Under the pieces are notes generated by a model. It saw nothing but the letters and a program-made list of their open reading frames with translations, was not told the origin of the DNA and did no database searches. A DNA stretch of 64,000 bases, taken from assembly GCF_932276165.1 (NCBI RefSeq), contig NC_064009.1, forward strand, positions 5,270,001 through 5,334,000, given 5' to 3'. The stretch comes from Plutella xylostella (taxonomy: Eukaryota; Arthropoda; Insecta; Lepidoptera; Plutellidae). The position numbers were made by a program, and so were the translations under genes. Of this stretch, positions 37,748 through 48,904 are shown piece after piece; position 1 is the stretch's first letter; each line of letters begins with the position of its first letter.

Positions 37748-38966
37748 GTTATGAATAAGAACAACAACATCATATACCTACAGCGGATACACTCTAATTC
37801 AGTATAGTAATTCAGAGTGTATCCGCATAGTACGATTAGTACTGTTAAGATTGTATGAAAACACTTTTAGGTAGATTTGCGTCGGTGTGCTGTAGAGCAA
37901 CAATACTATCTTTGCAACATGTTAAAGACAGAAGATAGTAGAAGTAGATCGTAACTAGCAGAGTTCCTATGAAATCTTCGTGACCTATAATGCGAGAAAC
38001 ATGGGACCTGTTCCGCACGACATTATTGGTGCAGTGACGTAGATCCACTATCAACGTGTTTGAATCATGTTTGAATACCGGCCGTTTTTATTGCGTCGTG
38101 CAGTCGACTGAATACAGGGCAAAGTCGTGCGTACTGCCGAGTTTTTACGCGCGTTTTAGTTTTTTTTTGTTTTTAACGAATGTTGTATTTATTATTTACT
38201 TTTATTTTAAAGTGTACACGTAGCCCTTTGCTAAATAAAACATTATTGAACACTCGCTATTAGACCTCTCTAATCATCAGCTGCTTCCCTAATGTTGTCA
38301 ACTTAACTATCTTCAATAATTGTTTTACTCATTCATTTCAATTCAATGTAATCATTTATCGGCAATAACTTAATACTATACGATGTGTCCGTTCGTAAGT
38401 AAACAAATGCTTACCTTAATTGCCTTGGCCTTGTAGAAGTAAACAACAAGAATCACTAGTCACTCTTCGTATTTAATGGTCCTTGGAAGTCTAATGTTTC
38501 AATAACAATTTCTGTCTCCCGCCCACTATGTGATACGCCGTAGGCATTCTCGTAGCCATGCTACGTCGTAGCAAGACTACGCCGTAGCAAGACTACATTG
38601 TAGCAAGATGTAAAAATTAAGACCGACGTGAAGATAGCGGTAAAAGTAAATTTTTATAAGAGCGAATATGTTTTCATGATTATGAAGAAATAAGTCATTT
38701 CAGCAGTATACTGTTATCACTACATACAAGGAAGTCAGAAGTGATTAATTGAGGCTGTACTTTTAATCTCATGAAATTTTATAGAGTTCATGTTTGTATG
38801 TTATAGAGTTCATGTTTGTAATAGATTTCTTAGTGAGAATGTCCTAGGAGGTAAATTCACCTAGATAATTTTATTTAATTTATAGAAATCTTACTATGTG
38901 TTTGCCTATGTTTGTTCTCCAATAAATAAAATAAAATAAAAATAAAAAAATACTGCCTAGGGAAAA
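37748..38966. other. Intergenic with small repeats
   Basis: A hairpin at 37783-37826 (GCGGATACACTCT/AGAGTGTATCCGC), a 16-bp direct repeat (CTACGCCGTAGCAAGA type, three units) at 38559-38611 and a 20-bp duplication (ATAGAGTTCATGTTTGTA) near 38780-38820. No gene. Confidence 0.5.
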
Positions 38967-39200
38967 TACACTCACAGGCAATGAAAAGGTCCACTGAGAA
39001 AAGCACCAAATTACTCCTAAACGGAAAAGGTTAGCTTAATGACGCCTTCTGCAACATTGAAGTACATTTAACAGAGCACCAGGATATAAGCAACTAAAAA
39101 CGATAATATTTCGTTCAAATTTTAAATTAAATGTTTTAAAAAAATTTAGTCGTTTGGTGTCGGCATTTTGTGAGTGGGACGTTTACATTGCCCGTGAGTA
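38967..39200. repeat. MITE family B, best-preserved copy
   Basis: TACACTCACAGGCAATGAAA at the left and ACATTGCCCGTGAGTA at the right. Inner parts CACCAAATTACTCCTAAACG and GCCTTCTGCAACATTGAAGT as in copies at 8181 and 47546. Confidence 0.8.
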
Positions 39201-39924
39201 TATGTGTCATAATATCGGCACTTGATCATGAATCTAGCCACGTTCTTGGGTGACTACAGTGATTGTAACTAACGTCTGTGCCAATGTCTTCTGCCGTGCA
39301 TGCGCTAAGAAACGTGCCGGCTACCGCACAATAAAAAACTTATTTGCGCATTTACGTGGGCAAAACGTTGAAGAAGAAATACTATTACGTTCAGATAAAT
39401 TATACGGAAACAGTAAAGAAATAAATAACATGTATATAACATAGTTAATAGACTTGACATTATATATTTTTTGAAATATAGGTATTGTTTAATATATAAA
39501 TCTATTTTTTACCAAAAAAATGCTCTACCTTATAAATGACTACGCAGTACTTACTTAAATAAACACAAAATTACTGCATAATAACATGAATTATTTCTTA
39601 TTTTTGTATATTTTTCTAAGTACTTAGTTGATATAAAAAAGAAACCATATTTCTCTAATTAAGTTTATTCAGTGAGACCTATTCATTTCCTTCACAATAT
39701 AAGAAAATTACACGGAGAAGGTAATTTGTTCGACGTTGGCTAGGTCGCGGCCGGCGAGACGATTCCACTGCGATTATCTTGTTATACTCACCAACTGAAA
39801 ATAAATTATAGTCATAAAAAGGTATTTATTTATACGTATATCTGCTTATACGGCAGGAAAGATTCTCTGTGGTTGGAGTATTTTTGACTATATTTTTACT
39901 AGAATAGCTTTAAGAGCACTATGA
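39201..39924. other. Intergenic, nothing seen
   Basis: The frame at 39250-39444 has no domain. Confidence 0.4.
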
Positions 39925-40050
39925 TACAGCAGTAGTATAACTATTGTAAGTACATAAAACACTTAAGATAACATTTAAGACTAAAAAACTATAATACAAA
40001 ACAATAAAGGCGGCCTTATCGCTAAAAGTGATCTTTTAGCTAGATACTAA
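39925..40050 (-). mobile_element. LINE 3' end fragment
   Basis: Minus strand: GATCACTTTTAGCGATAAGG hairpin (40032-40018), CCGCC box and a TTTGTATTATAG stretch. Related to the LINE 2 tail. Confidence 0.6.
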
Positions 40051-41477
40051 TTACTTGTTTTCCGAAATGCTTAGCGTGCACCTTTTATATTCCTATGATA
40101 TTAGATAGGTAGATTCCTAATAACCAATAACCATGAAGAGTTCTTATAAAGAAATTAGCTAACAAAGATCCCTGAAAGCAAGAAGGACGCTATTTTGTAC
40201 CATTAACCTAAAATAAGGATAGAAGTAAGCTACGACCATGACTATTAAGGTATGTACCTATATTAGGCATACTTTAAACTTGGAAACATCGGACGAAACA
40301 AAATCAAACGTACGCAATATGTATACCTAATAATCATACTAACTCATCGAACTCATTATTGAAAAACTCTAAACTTAAGTTAATCTTCCCCTGACCGTAG
40401 GTTGTGGACAAATTTCTGTAATACCTACCTAGTTTTAATAAAACAAAGTCAACCATTTTAAAATTTTCGTTTTATTTAACAAATACAGTTTTGAGCAAGC
40501 AAAATCACTTTTGTAGTTTCAATAGATGGATAGATCATCTAAAAATAGCTGATATCCTAGCCTTGAGTCTTTGACGTAGGTGTGTTAGATATCGGACTCC
40601 TCCGAGACTTGACGGTCGATTCAGCTTCCCTCTGCAGAAAATGAGTGCATTTGCACCGTTTTCTTTACCATTCAAAGTACCTTTGTTTCCCCGGTCGTCG
40701 CTGCTAAGGCTTCGAGCATTGAATTGATATTGGCCTTTGATTGACTGATTGTTGCAATTAAATGTACAAACTATTTTTGATATTTATTAAAGAGCTATAA
40801 AACTATACATACCTATTAAATCGATATGCAAAAGTATATTCTGATAATGCAACGTGTCCGAACCTCTGAAGACACACTACAAATACAAGATTTTCTTTAA
40901 AAAATGTGACCACGTTTTCACATTCATCACTTAGTGCGTCACAGCGAAGCTTTCCATCGTGTTGTAAAAGGGTGTGGGCCAAGTCAGAGGCTTGTGGCGG
41001 TTGTTCTGTAGTTAGTTACTATTGCAGTAGTAGTTGGGACCCTCGTGAGCTTGGGCTGGAGCCTGGAGCCGCGACGGTGTAGCGTGACGGCTGATCACGA
41101 GCCGCCGGTTGATTGGGCCTCGTGCATGGAAATTAAACTTTTATTGAATATTTAATTGCATGTCTGGATCTCAGATTTTTATCTTAAACGTTTGCTTCTT
41201 GAAGTCGCGATATCACACTTGACGACAATAGATTTCTTGTTTGATTTCAAGGGATTTAAGCGGTTAATATACTATTACCGATATAAGGTGCGTTGGGAGC
41301 CCGATTGGGTAGCGCGTCGAAGTTTACAACCGAGATTAGGATTACAGTGAAGTGTAATATGTTCCTTGGGACTAATCCTATTCTACACATATTTTGCAAA
41401 TGCCTCTCAGGGTGATAAATGCTCGGCTTTCACACCCGCAGAGGTTCCGTGTTCTATTTTAGGATACGACTATCAAT
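40051..41477. other. Intergenic, no supported gene
   Basis: Slightly GC-richer at 41030-41130; the frame at 41156-41350 shows no domain. Confidence 0.4.
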
Positions 41478-42589
41478 TTAGGGCGGATTCGACCAACGTC
41501 GAGTAACTTTTTACTCACGAGTAAAGTACCAGTTACTCGCGAGTAAGCAGATTTTGCATTCTACCAAACCTGAAACCAAGATAAGTAGCTTATCCCAAGA
41601 ATAAAATGTTATACCGCCAAAATTGACCGTGTAACGAGCTTATCCGAGAGTAATTTTGTAATGGCGGCAGCACATCAGCTGATTAGAAAACCGTCATAAT
41701 GACATATAAACACATCTGTCAAAACATAAACAAAAGTACGTTAAAAGGCAAAGTCTCAGAATAACAACAGCGAATAAAATATTAAAACATAAACAATTTC
41801 ATACTTATATAATCCATTCAAACTAAGTTGGCATGTCATTTCTATTGCATGCTTTGAAACGCAGCTATTTTTATTTTAGTTGCATTACAGTTTCGTTCCT
41901 CGTTCATTCAATTTAATCATGGTATAACTTGGTAGAATGCAAATGTACTTAACCTAGATATTTACTCGCGTATAAATTTTATTCCGGTATAGTTATTCTC
42001 GTGTAACGTGATTTTTGGACGAATTAACCCTAAGGGCGGATTCGGCCAACGTCGAGTAAATTTTACTCTCGAGTAAAGTACCAGTTACTCGCGAGTAAGC
42101 AGGATTTTGCATTCTACCAAACCTGAAACCAAGATAACTAGCTTATCCCAAGAATAAAATGTTATACCGCCAAAATTGACCGTGTAACGAGCTTATCCGA
42201 GAGTAATTTTGTAATGGCGGCAGCACATCAGCTGATTAGAAAACCGTCATAATGACATATAAACACATCTGTCAAAACATAAACAAAAGTACGTTAAAAG
42301 GCAAAGTCTCAGAATAACAACAGCGAATAAAATATTAAAACATAAACAATTTCATACTTTTATAATCCATTCAAACTAAGTTGGCATGTCATTTCTATTG
42401 CATGCTTTGAAACGCAGCTATTTTTATTTTAGTTGCATTACAGTTTCGTTCCTCGTTCATTCAATTTAATCATGGTATAACTTGGTAGAATGCAAATGTA
42501 CTTATCCTAGATATTTACTCGCGTATAATTTTAATTCCGGTATAGTCGTTATTCTCGTGTAACGTGATGTTTGGACGAATCCACCCTTA
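41478..42589. repeat. Two tandem copies of a 553-bp foldback element
   Basis: Copy 1 (41478-42032) and copy 2 (42031-42589) are nearly identical along their length; GGGCGGATTC recurs at 41481 and 42034. Each has imperfect inverted ends: TTAGGGCGGATTCG with GAGTAAAGTACC on the left, GGTAGAATGCAAATGTACTT and GGACGAATCCACCCTTA on the right. Several ACTCGCGAGT-type short palindromes lie in the arms. No coding frame. Confidence 0.9.
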
Positions 42590-43473
42590 GTGTTCTTAAT
42601 TTGAAGACTCAGTTTTCAATAGGATTAAAGGATGGTCAGCAGATGTCCCCCGGAAATAGAAATAGACACATATTATAATTAATTACGTAAATAAATTGTA
42701 AAAAGGTTCGTTTTAAACTAGAAAAAATATTACTCAATAAAAAACAAAAACGTTTCTGTTGAGAAATTCGAGGCTTGTGAGATAATTATAAGCCTTAGTG
42801 ACCTGATAATCCGAAAATCACGGCCCAATAAACTAAAGATCACACTCCCAGGGCACGTGTGTGCTTGTGCCTGCGTTCTACATACACATATATGTACAGT
42901 TATTTAATTAAATCAAAATTTAAATCATCTAAACATTTGCACCTTCCAGTCACGTGGCCGCTAAAATAAGGTGTTAATAAAGTCCCGTGACTCGGCCGCC
43001 GCCCCGCTCGACTCTGAGGTTGGGTACTTGCACTCACCAGCAATGTTCAGAGAAACAATTAATACTATCGTAATACAGGTTAATTAATTGTAAGACAGAT
43101 ATTCACAAAGCATTAAAACACATAGTATAACCATTAAATATATACATATACTTGTAAGGACAAAGGCATATCGATAAACATAATTTTCAAGTTCGCAAAA
43201 GCTTAAAAATAGTGTTTTGCTCATTAAGAAAATAAAGTATTACACCCATCAATAAACATAGTGTCAGTATATAGTTACAGGATCAACTTTGAGTCTAACC
43301 GGTCCAAAAACTTGTTGTGGCTTCCTACCACGCAATACGGAGTTTCTTAGCAATTAGCGTCATGCTCATGTTTAGGCCCCACCCACTAAAATCTTTACTA
43401 CAAAGCTACAGAGAGCTGCTTTGGGTACAAAATATTAGTAATTTAAAGTATATACTATTAATTAATAAAATAA
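42590..43473. other. Intergenic, nothing seen
   Basis: AT-rich; no frame or repeat family assigned. Confidence 0.4.
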
Positions 43474-43852
43474 TCCTCCTCAGTGATCGTAACTGATCGC
43501 TGAGGTTAAGCAACAACTGACACGGTCAGCCATTGGATGGGTGACCAATTTCAAGTGGTGCTTTTTCTGGACGCTTCCGTGCTTCGGACGGCACTTTAAG
43601 CCGTGGGTCCCGGTTGCTGCTTCGGCAGCAGTCGTTAAGCCTAGTCAGAGGCCTTCGGGCGGCTTGAAAACATCTGACAGTCGGGTTGCCCACTTACCCG
43701 ACAACTCTCTCAGCACAAGCTTGCTTGTGTTGGGGTCCACCAACCCGCACTTGGCCAGCGTGGTGGACTAGGCCTAAACCCTTCCTTCATTGGAAGGAGA
43801 CCCGTGCCCCAGCAGTGGGGACGTAATGGGTCGTGATAAATAAAATAATATT
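43474..43852 (+). repeat. 5S rRNA-derived SINE (SINE3 type)
   Basis: The head carries GAGGTTAAGCAAC, then CACGGTCAGCCATTGGATGG and GTGACC, matching the internal control region (box A, intermediate element, box C) of 5S rRNA genes. The body is unrelated (CTTCCGTGCTTCGGACGGCA, AGGCCTTCGGGCGGCTTGAA). The end, GTGCCCCAGCAGTGGGGACG TAATGGG with an AATAAAATAA tail, is LINE-like. The frame 43541-43771 is a shadow of this element. Confidence 0.85.
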
Positions 43853-44582
43853 AGCTAGTCCGCTGCTGGTCAAAGTCGTCCTTATTAGATGGCCATCCTA
43901 TTATTAGAGGTAATTTAGTAACCCTCCTGTAAAGCAGGATTTGTATATCCGACTGGTCTAGACGCCCAGAAAGTTTTCAGGAGGAACGTGAACTATAGAT
44001 GGTCAAATATTTAGTGAACTTCCCGAAGACAGATCCAGTACAGGACATTATGTTAAAAATAATAAACCTTTAAGCTAAAGTTAAGATATACTGTCAACGT
44101 CCATGATGATACTAGAGTTGATCTATGATATTATCTGTGGGGATGCAAGTACCAGCAGCTGACTCTCTCGAATGGAACATTTGTGCAGATCCCCGAGGTC
44201 ATTACTGCCTTCCCAAGCTTGGACCATTTCCCACGACGCTGGTCCACTGCGGGTCCCTTCCTATGAAGGTTTCTTCACGGTGTTTTCCTTCACCATAAGA
44301 GATTACACACATTACTCATAAGAAGAGTATAAAGTACCAGTATTTTATACGCTGTGAATAGTATAAGTGATAAGTAATTTGTTAGTTGGAAGTAAAGGAT
44401 ATTCAAGAGCTCATCTAAACTAAGTGCCTCATGGGATAGTTTGATCCCCAACTGCGTAATATCCGGGCGGCGTGGGCGGTCAGTGCTCGCAATGAGAGGA
44501 ATCTTCCTTTGAGACGCGATAGGCAGTAACTCCTCAAGACAGTAGATAATGACGTTGCAATTTTTACGAGCTGCATCAAAAT
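43853..44582. other. Intergenic with SINE/LINE remnant
   Basis: About 44200-44310 (CCATTTCCCACGACGCTGGT, CCACTGCGGGT, then GGTTTCTTCACGGTGTTTTC) is a diverged interspersed repeat sharing the last box with the SINE at 14945-15322. No gene. Confidence 0.45.
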
Positions 44583-44807
44583 GCGCTCACGGGCAGAGAA
44601 ACAGTTCCACTTACAAAATGCAGACACCAAATAACCTCTATTCTTTTTATTATTTTTTTTGTATTTGAACAAAATGTTTATTTTCTTATATTCAGATTAG
44701 CCATTAAAAACCTTAATATTGCAGAAGGCGTCATTAAGTTAGTTTTTCCCGTATAGAAGTAATTTAGTGATTTTATTAATGGAACTTTTTCATTGCCTAT
44801 GAGTGTA
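44583..44807. repeat. MITE family B copy
   Basis: Left GCGCTCACGGGCAGAGAAAC; right GCAGAAGGCGTCATTAAGTT, ATAGAAGTAATTTAGTGATT and GGAACTTTTTCATTGCCTAT ending GAGTGTA. Confidence 0.75.
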
Positions 44808-44964
44808 ATAAAAAAATGGTAAAGTATATTTTTTTACAGCACTTAAAAGCCTGGAAAAGCCTTTGTATAGTGCCATGATCCAGAGCGGCCATTGATAAAA
44901 CACACTTACCGATGTGGGGTCCCTCGCTACACTATATCCTGCTATGAATCAAGTGAGCACAAAA

Positions 44965-45120
44965 ATCATACATACATATTATCACAACTGTAATCCCCAA
45001 AGGGGTAGTCAGAGGTAACTCGCAAGCAATTCACCCGCTTTTCACTGTACATTTGTACTCACGTAATAGGTCGCGAGCCGTATCGCCGTTGTTGTATGAG
45101 TACAATGCACTGAAGTCACT
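44965..45120 (-). repeat. SINE fragment, 5'-truncated
   Basis: Matches the 3' two-thirds of the SINE at 14945-15322: GTACAAATGTACAGTG, TGACTACCCCTTTGGGGATT and a TATGTATGTA tail on the minus strand. Confidence 0.7.
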
Positions 45121-47545
45121 TAATTAAAAATAGGTTTGGTTAGCGGCCACTTAAACAAAGCTGGTCAGATGTGGCCATACTACTTTTCTTACTTACACTC
45201 GGTTGTGAATGCAAATCATGAAAACATTGTGAATCAGCCCATATACGAGTACCTATCTAGATCCTGGATGTCCTACACCCTAAGTGAAAAAGTCGGCAAA
45301 CCGCAGTAGTCGACATCTCGCTAACTCGCTACCGAATCCGTAGGTAGATTCACATAATAAAACGTCGCCTATCATGCAATATACACTGCATAGTTCATAA
45401 TTTGGTGTAAATGCAAAAAATACAAACATAAAATAATTCTTAAACAATATAAAGACATATATTTATAAATAAAACAAAAATGCTGATTACATCGGGGAGA
45501 ATGAATATCAATTTGAATTCAATTATTAATAACTTCCCACGGCTTTTCCGCCGTTCAAGAATGACTTACTTATTTCCGAGCGGAAATTCACATTGACTTC
45601 TTTTGATCGATTTGACCTAATTGACTACACACAAGATGAATGACGCAGCTCACACCGAATTTCATTCTAATAATAGTATTTTTTTCCGTAAGATTGAATA
45701 TGAATGGATCTGAGGTACGTTAGTGACCTTATATACAGTGTCATGTATACCTATAGTTTTACCACCTAGGATTCGTGATCTTTTCTTTACGATACTATTA
45801 TTAACAAACTTACAACAACGTACAAAAAACGCATAATATTTTGTGACATTAACTAAACGTATAAAATAACCTACCAGTCATCAGTAGGATATAAGGTTCC
45901 TACCTCATTGAAACTGGCAGTTACTATGAATTATACCGTAATTCAAGGTAGTTATTACAACAGGAATATGTCTGACATAGCTACAGCATTAATTAAACCG
46001 AAAACGCGAGTCCTGATTAAGATTTCAAATGAACAATCTTATCAAACGACATGTGACTTGTATTCAAATTAAGTGTTATGTATTTAAAGGGTAGTAGCTA
46101 TATCGGTTTATTTGAAATCTCAATATTAACTTGCGTCATGTCTGAAGGTTGTAGCTCAAGTACGAGGCAGCCTCTTCACCACTGCTCCTGAAAACGGAGA
46201 TGCTGGTAAATTATTTTGTTACCACCAATCGACCTATTCATTCATCATACTGGAGGCGCGGCGGGGGCCAAGGCTTGCGTCATGACGTCATCAGTAGGTT
46301 TAAAAACCACCCCCCCACCCGTACCTCAACCAGCTAGTAGTCCTCTCTCGTGACCTACTAACCCAAAATGGGGTCCCAGTGACGTAGGCAACGTACACCG
46401 GACCAAACACCATCTACAACAGATGCTCCTTTGGGATAAGGCTGCGTATCGAAACCTTTTCACCGGGTGTACGCTGCGTTTTCAATGGAATCTTCTACGC
46501 TGGGGGTGTGTTCTAGTTATACGTGTGTTGAAGGTTATTTCTGCCTGTGTTGCGGGAAAGGCCACGGTTGGGATTGATGCGTAAAGGCCGAACACTGCAG
46601 CTTAAAAATAAAATTTATAATTGAGTTGTCAGTTTCAGGGTTTTCAGCGTAAATGAAATACCTAATTTATATGAAAGCTTTGTTTTTCAACATTAACATT
46701 CGATTTTAATAAAAGTATTATGTGAACGAACGTACCTACATCCTACATGCATGCATATTTCAGAAGTCAACGTGATTTAAGATGTCACGCGCCACAGCCG
46801 TTTTATGTAAGAAGTCGCTAGAGTACCTTACTACTGCTAGAATTCCAATCGTAAGATCGCAAAAATGAGCGAATTGTAACGTAACCACAAAATATTTTGT
46901 GTTAAATTTAATGTATTTATACCTATGCTAATATAATTTTTCAAAAGAGAGCACTAATGAGTTTGAACAGCTTTATACCGTAAACGGATAGTAGTGCTAA
47001 GTACGTATACCACAAAACCACCACCGCACTAAATGTATTAAGTGTTTCAGAGAAAGGTCTATTTTGGTCTGTGCTAAATTTAGTTGTAATTATGCCGTAA
47101 TGGGGGTTCAAATTGCAAAGAAAAAAGGCTCAGAACTTTTACTACAAATACAACCCGATATACCTAGGTCTAGGCACATGAAAAAGGATAATTAATTTGA
47201 CAAGTATTTTGTGTAGCTTTTCACAATTACTTTGCATTATTAGACTAAGGTCCTGTCTATGTCGTAATTCCTTGATTTATAGGAGTCCTTGAATTACTTA
47301 CAGCTATCATTGAAGGCACAATTATAATGAATGCTTTTCGGAACACCGAAGTATGTCACAGTCATTACGGTTGGCCTTGGCATTAAATCTATCACATGTG
47401 AAAGATTTTAGTGTTCGCCAATACATAGGAATATTTTTGTATATGAACAAATAATCCAAGCTCTAGTGGTAGTTGATCAGTACAACCACTAAGGTAATCA
47501 TTAAGTTATACACAATTACACAAGCATGTGGAAAATGTGTAATTA
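45121..47545. other. Intergenic; one GC-rich patch
   Basis: 46250-46400 is GC-richer, with TGCGTCATGACGTCATCAG (46276-46294; a CRE half overlapping a full TGACGTCA). The inverted pair ACGTACACCGG (46390) and CCGGGTGTACG (46464) lies 60-70 bp apart. No coding frame. Confidence 0.4.
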
Positions 47546-47760
47546 TACACTCACGGGCAAAGGTTCCACTCAGAAAACCACTAAATTACTTCTAAACGGA
47601 AAAGGCCGTCTTCTGCAACATTGAAGTACATTTTAAAATCGATAATATGATTTAAAATCGGTAATTTTTTGTTTCAATTTAAAATTAAATGTTTGAAAAA
47701 ATTGCGGTCGTTTGTTGTCGGAATTTTGTGAGTGGAGCTTTTTCATCGCCCGGCAGTGTA
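47546..47760. repeat. MITE family B copy
   Basis: TACACTCACGGGCAAAGGTT at left and GAGCTTTTTCATCGCCCGGC AGTGTA at right, with AAATTACTTCTAAACGG and GTCTTCTGCAACATTGAAGT inside. Confidence 0.8.
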
Positions 47761-48623
47761 AAAGCCCATAAACACTGAATAGAACATGTACTTGCTTACT
47801 TACTGCTGTACAACTAAACTACTTCATAAAAACTGAATGTAGGACACGCACGCTGGTGGCAGACCGGGAATGCCCTTAAATAGAGAGTAGCCTTGTAACA
47901 TTTATATTTATTAGCAATATATATTTTATTTAGGCACTAATATAATTATATTTTTTATTCTCTACCAATATCTCTCTGCAAACGTTTGCTGATTATATCC
48001 AAAGTGGATGTAGATTGCCTATTCAGTGTAGTTATTTTAATTGATTCAGGTTATAATTATGAAAAAAATTTAGTAAGTTTGAGTCTAAGTATATATGATT
48101 TTTTATAGTTATGGTTTATTTAAAATGTCCATTTCATACTACTCCTATATTAATAAGCTATTACTTATGATGTGAGGGATGAAACTTACACGTCCTAAGT
48201 CTACACGTTAGCTTCAGTAAACACACAGCGGCCCGAGGCTCAATCATCACAAGATAAGAAAAATAGATAATAAATAATTGTTCTCGGGTGTAGGAACCGG
48301 TAAGTATATAAACCGGTTTTCAATCAGTTCTTATTTCTGTCATAGGAAATAATATCCGGTTTCTTATCAATTCCCAGGAGGTCGATCAACCGTCCTACAG
48401 GTTAAGATGCTCTTATAATCAAAATCAAATTGTACAAGGAGTCACTTTCAGAGCCTGAAAATATATTTATAGTCATAAGTACTATGAACAAATAGCTTGA
48501 AAGAGCTGCCGTCAGCAACAATTTTATTAGATTTTGTTTTTTTTATCTGTTAACAGAATTATTATGTGATATTGTTGAACGTCTTCATTTTACATACTAC
48601 TTCTTAATTAAATTATTATTAAT
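47761..48623. other. Intergenic, nothing seen
   Basis: No supported frame. Confidence 0.4.
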
Positions 48624-48904
48624 GCCTAACTAAAACTAACTAATATAAAATTAAACTAAAAAGAAAATGCTGGCCAGATCGCTGCCACTGTCGGGTATAT
48701 TTACTATTTTAAAGACATCAGCATCAGACTAATAGAAGTCTCAAGGGACCCTAGGGCTGGCTCTTACCTCGCACATAAGCATCGCTATACAGCGGGGTAA
48801 CGCGGCCAGCGTCTTGGGTACCCTACCCGACAGTGGCAGCGATCTGGCCAGCATTTTCTTTTTAGTTTAATTTTAATTTTATATTAGTTAGTTTTAGTTA
48901 GGCT
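48624..48904. repeat. Large inverted repeat, 74/80-bp arms
   Basis: Left arm 48624-48697 (GCCTAACTAAAACTAACTAA to CACTGTCGGGTA) and right arm 48823-48904 are identical as reverse complements except for a 6-bp AAATTA-type insertion in the right arm. The 125-bp loop is GC-richer and contains GACCCTAGGGCTGG and AGCGGGGTAACGCGG. Confidence 0.9.

Noticed and set aside
43490..43560. 5S rRNA gene
   Set aside because: Only the internal promoter region resembles 5S; flanking parts belong to a SINE body.
44415..44672. 85-codon minus-strand frame
   Set aside because: It runs into a MITE family B end; no domain recognised.
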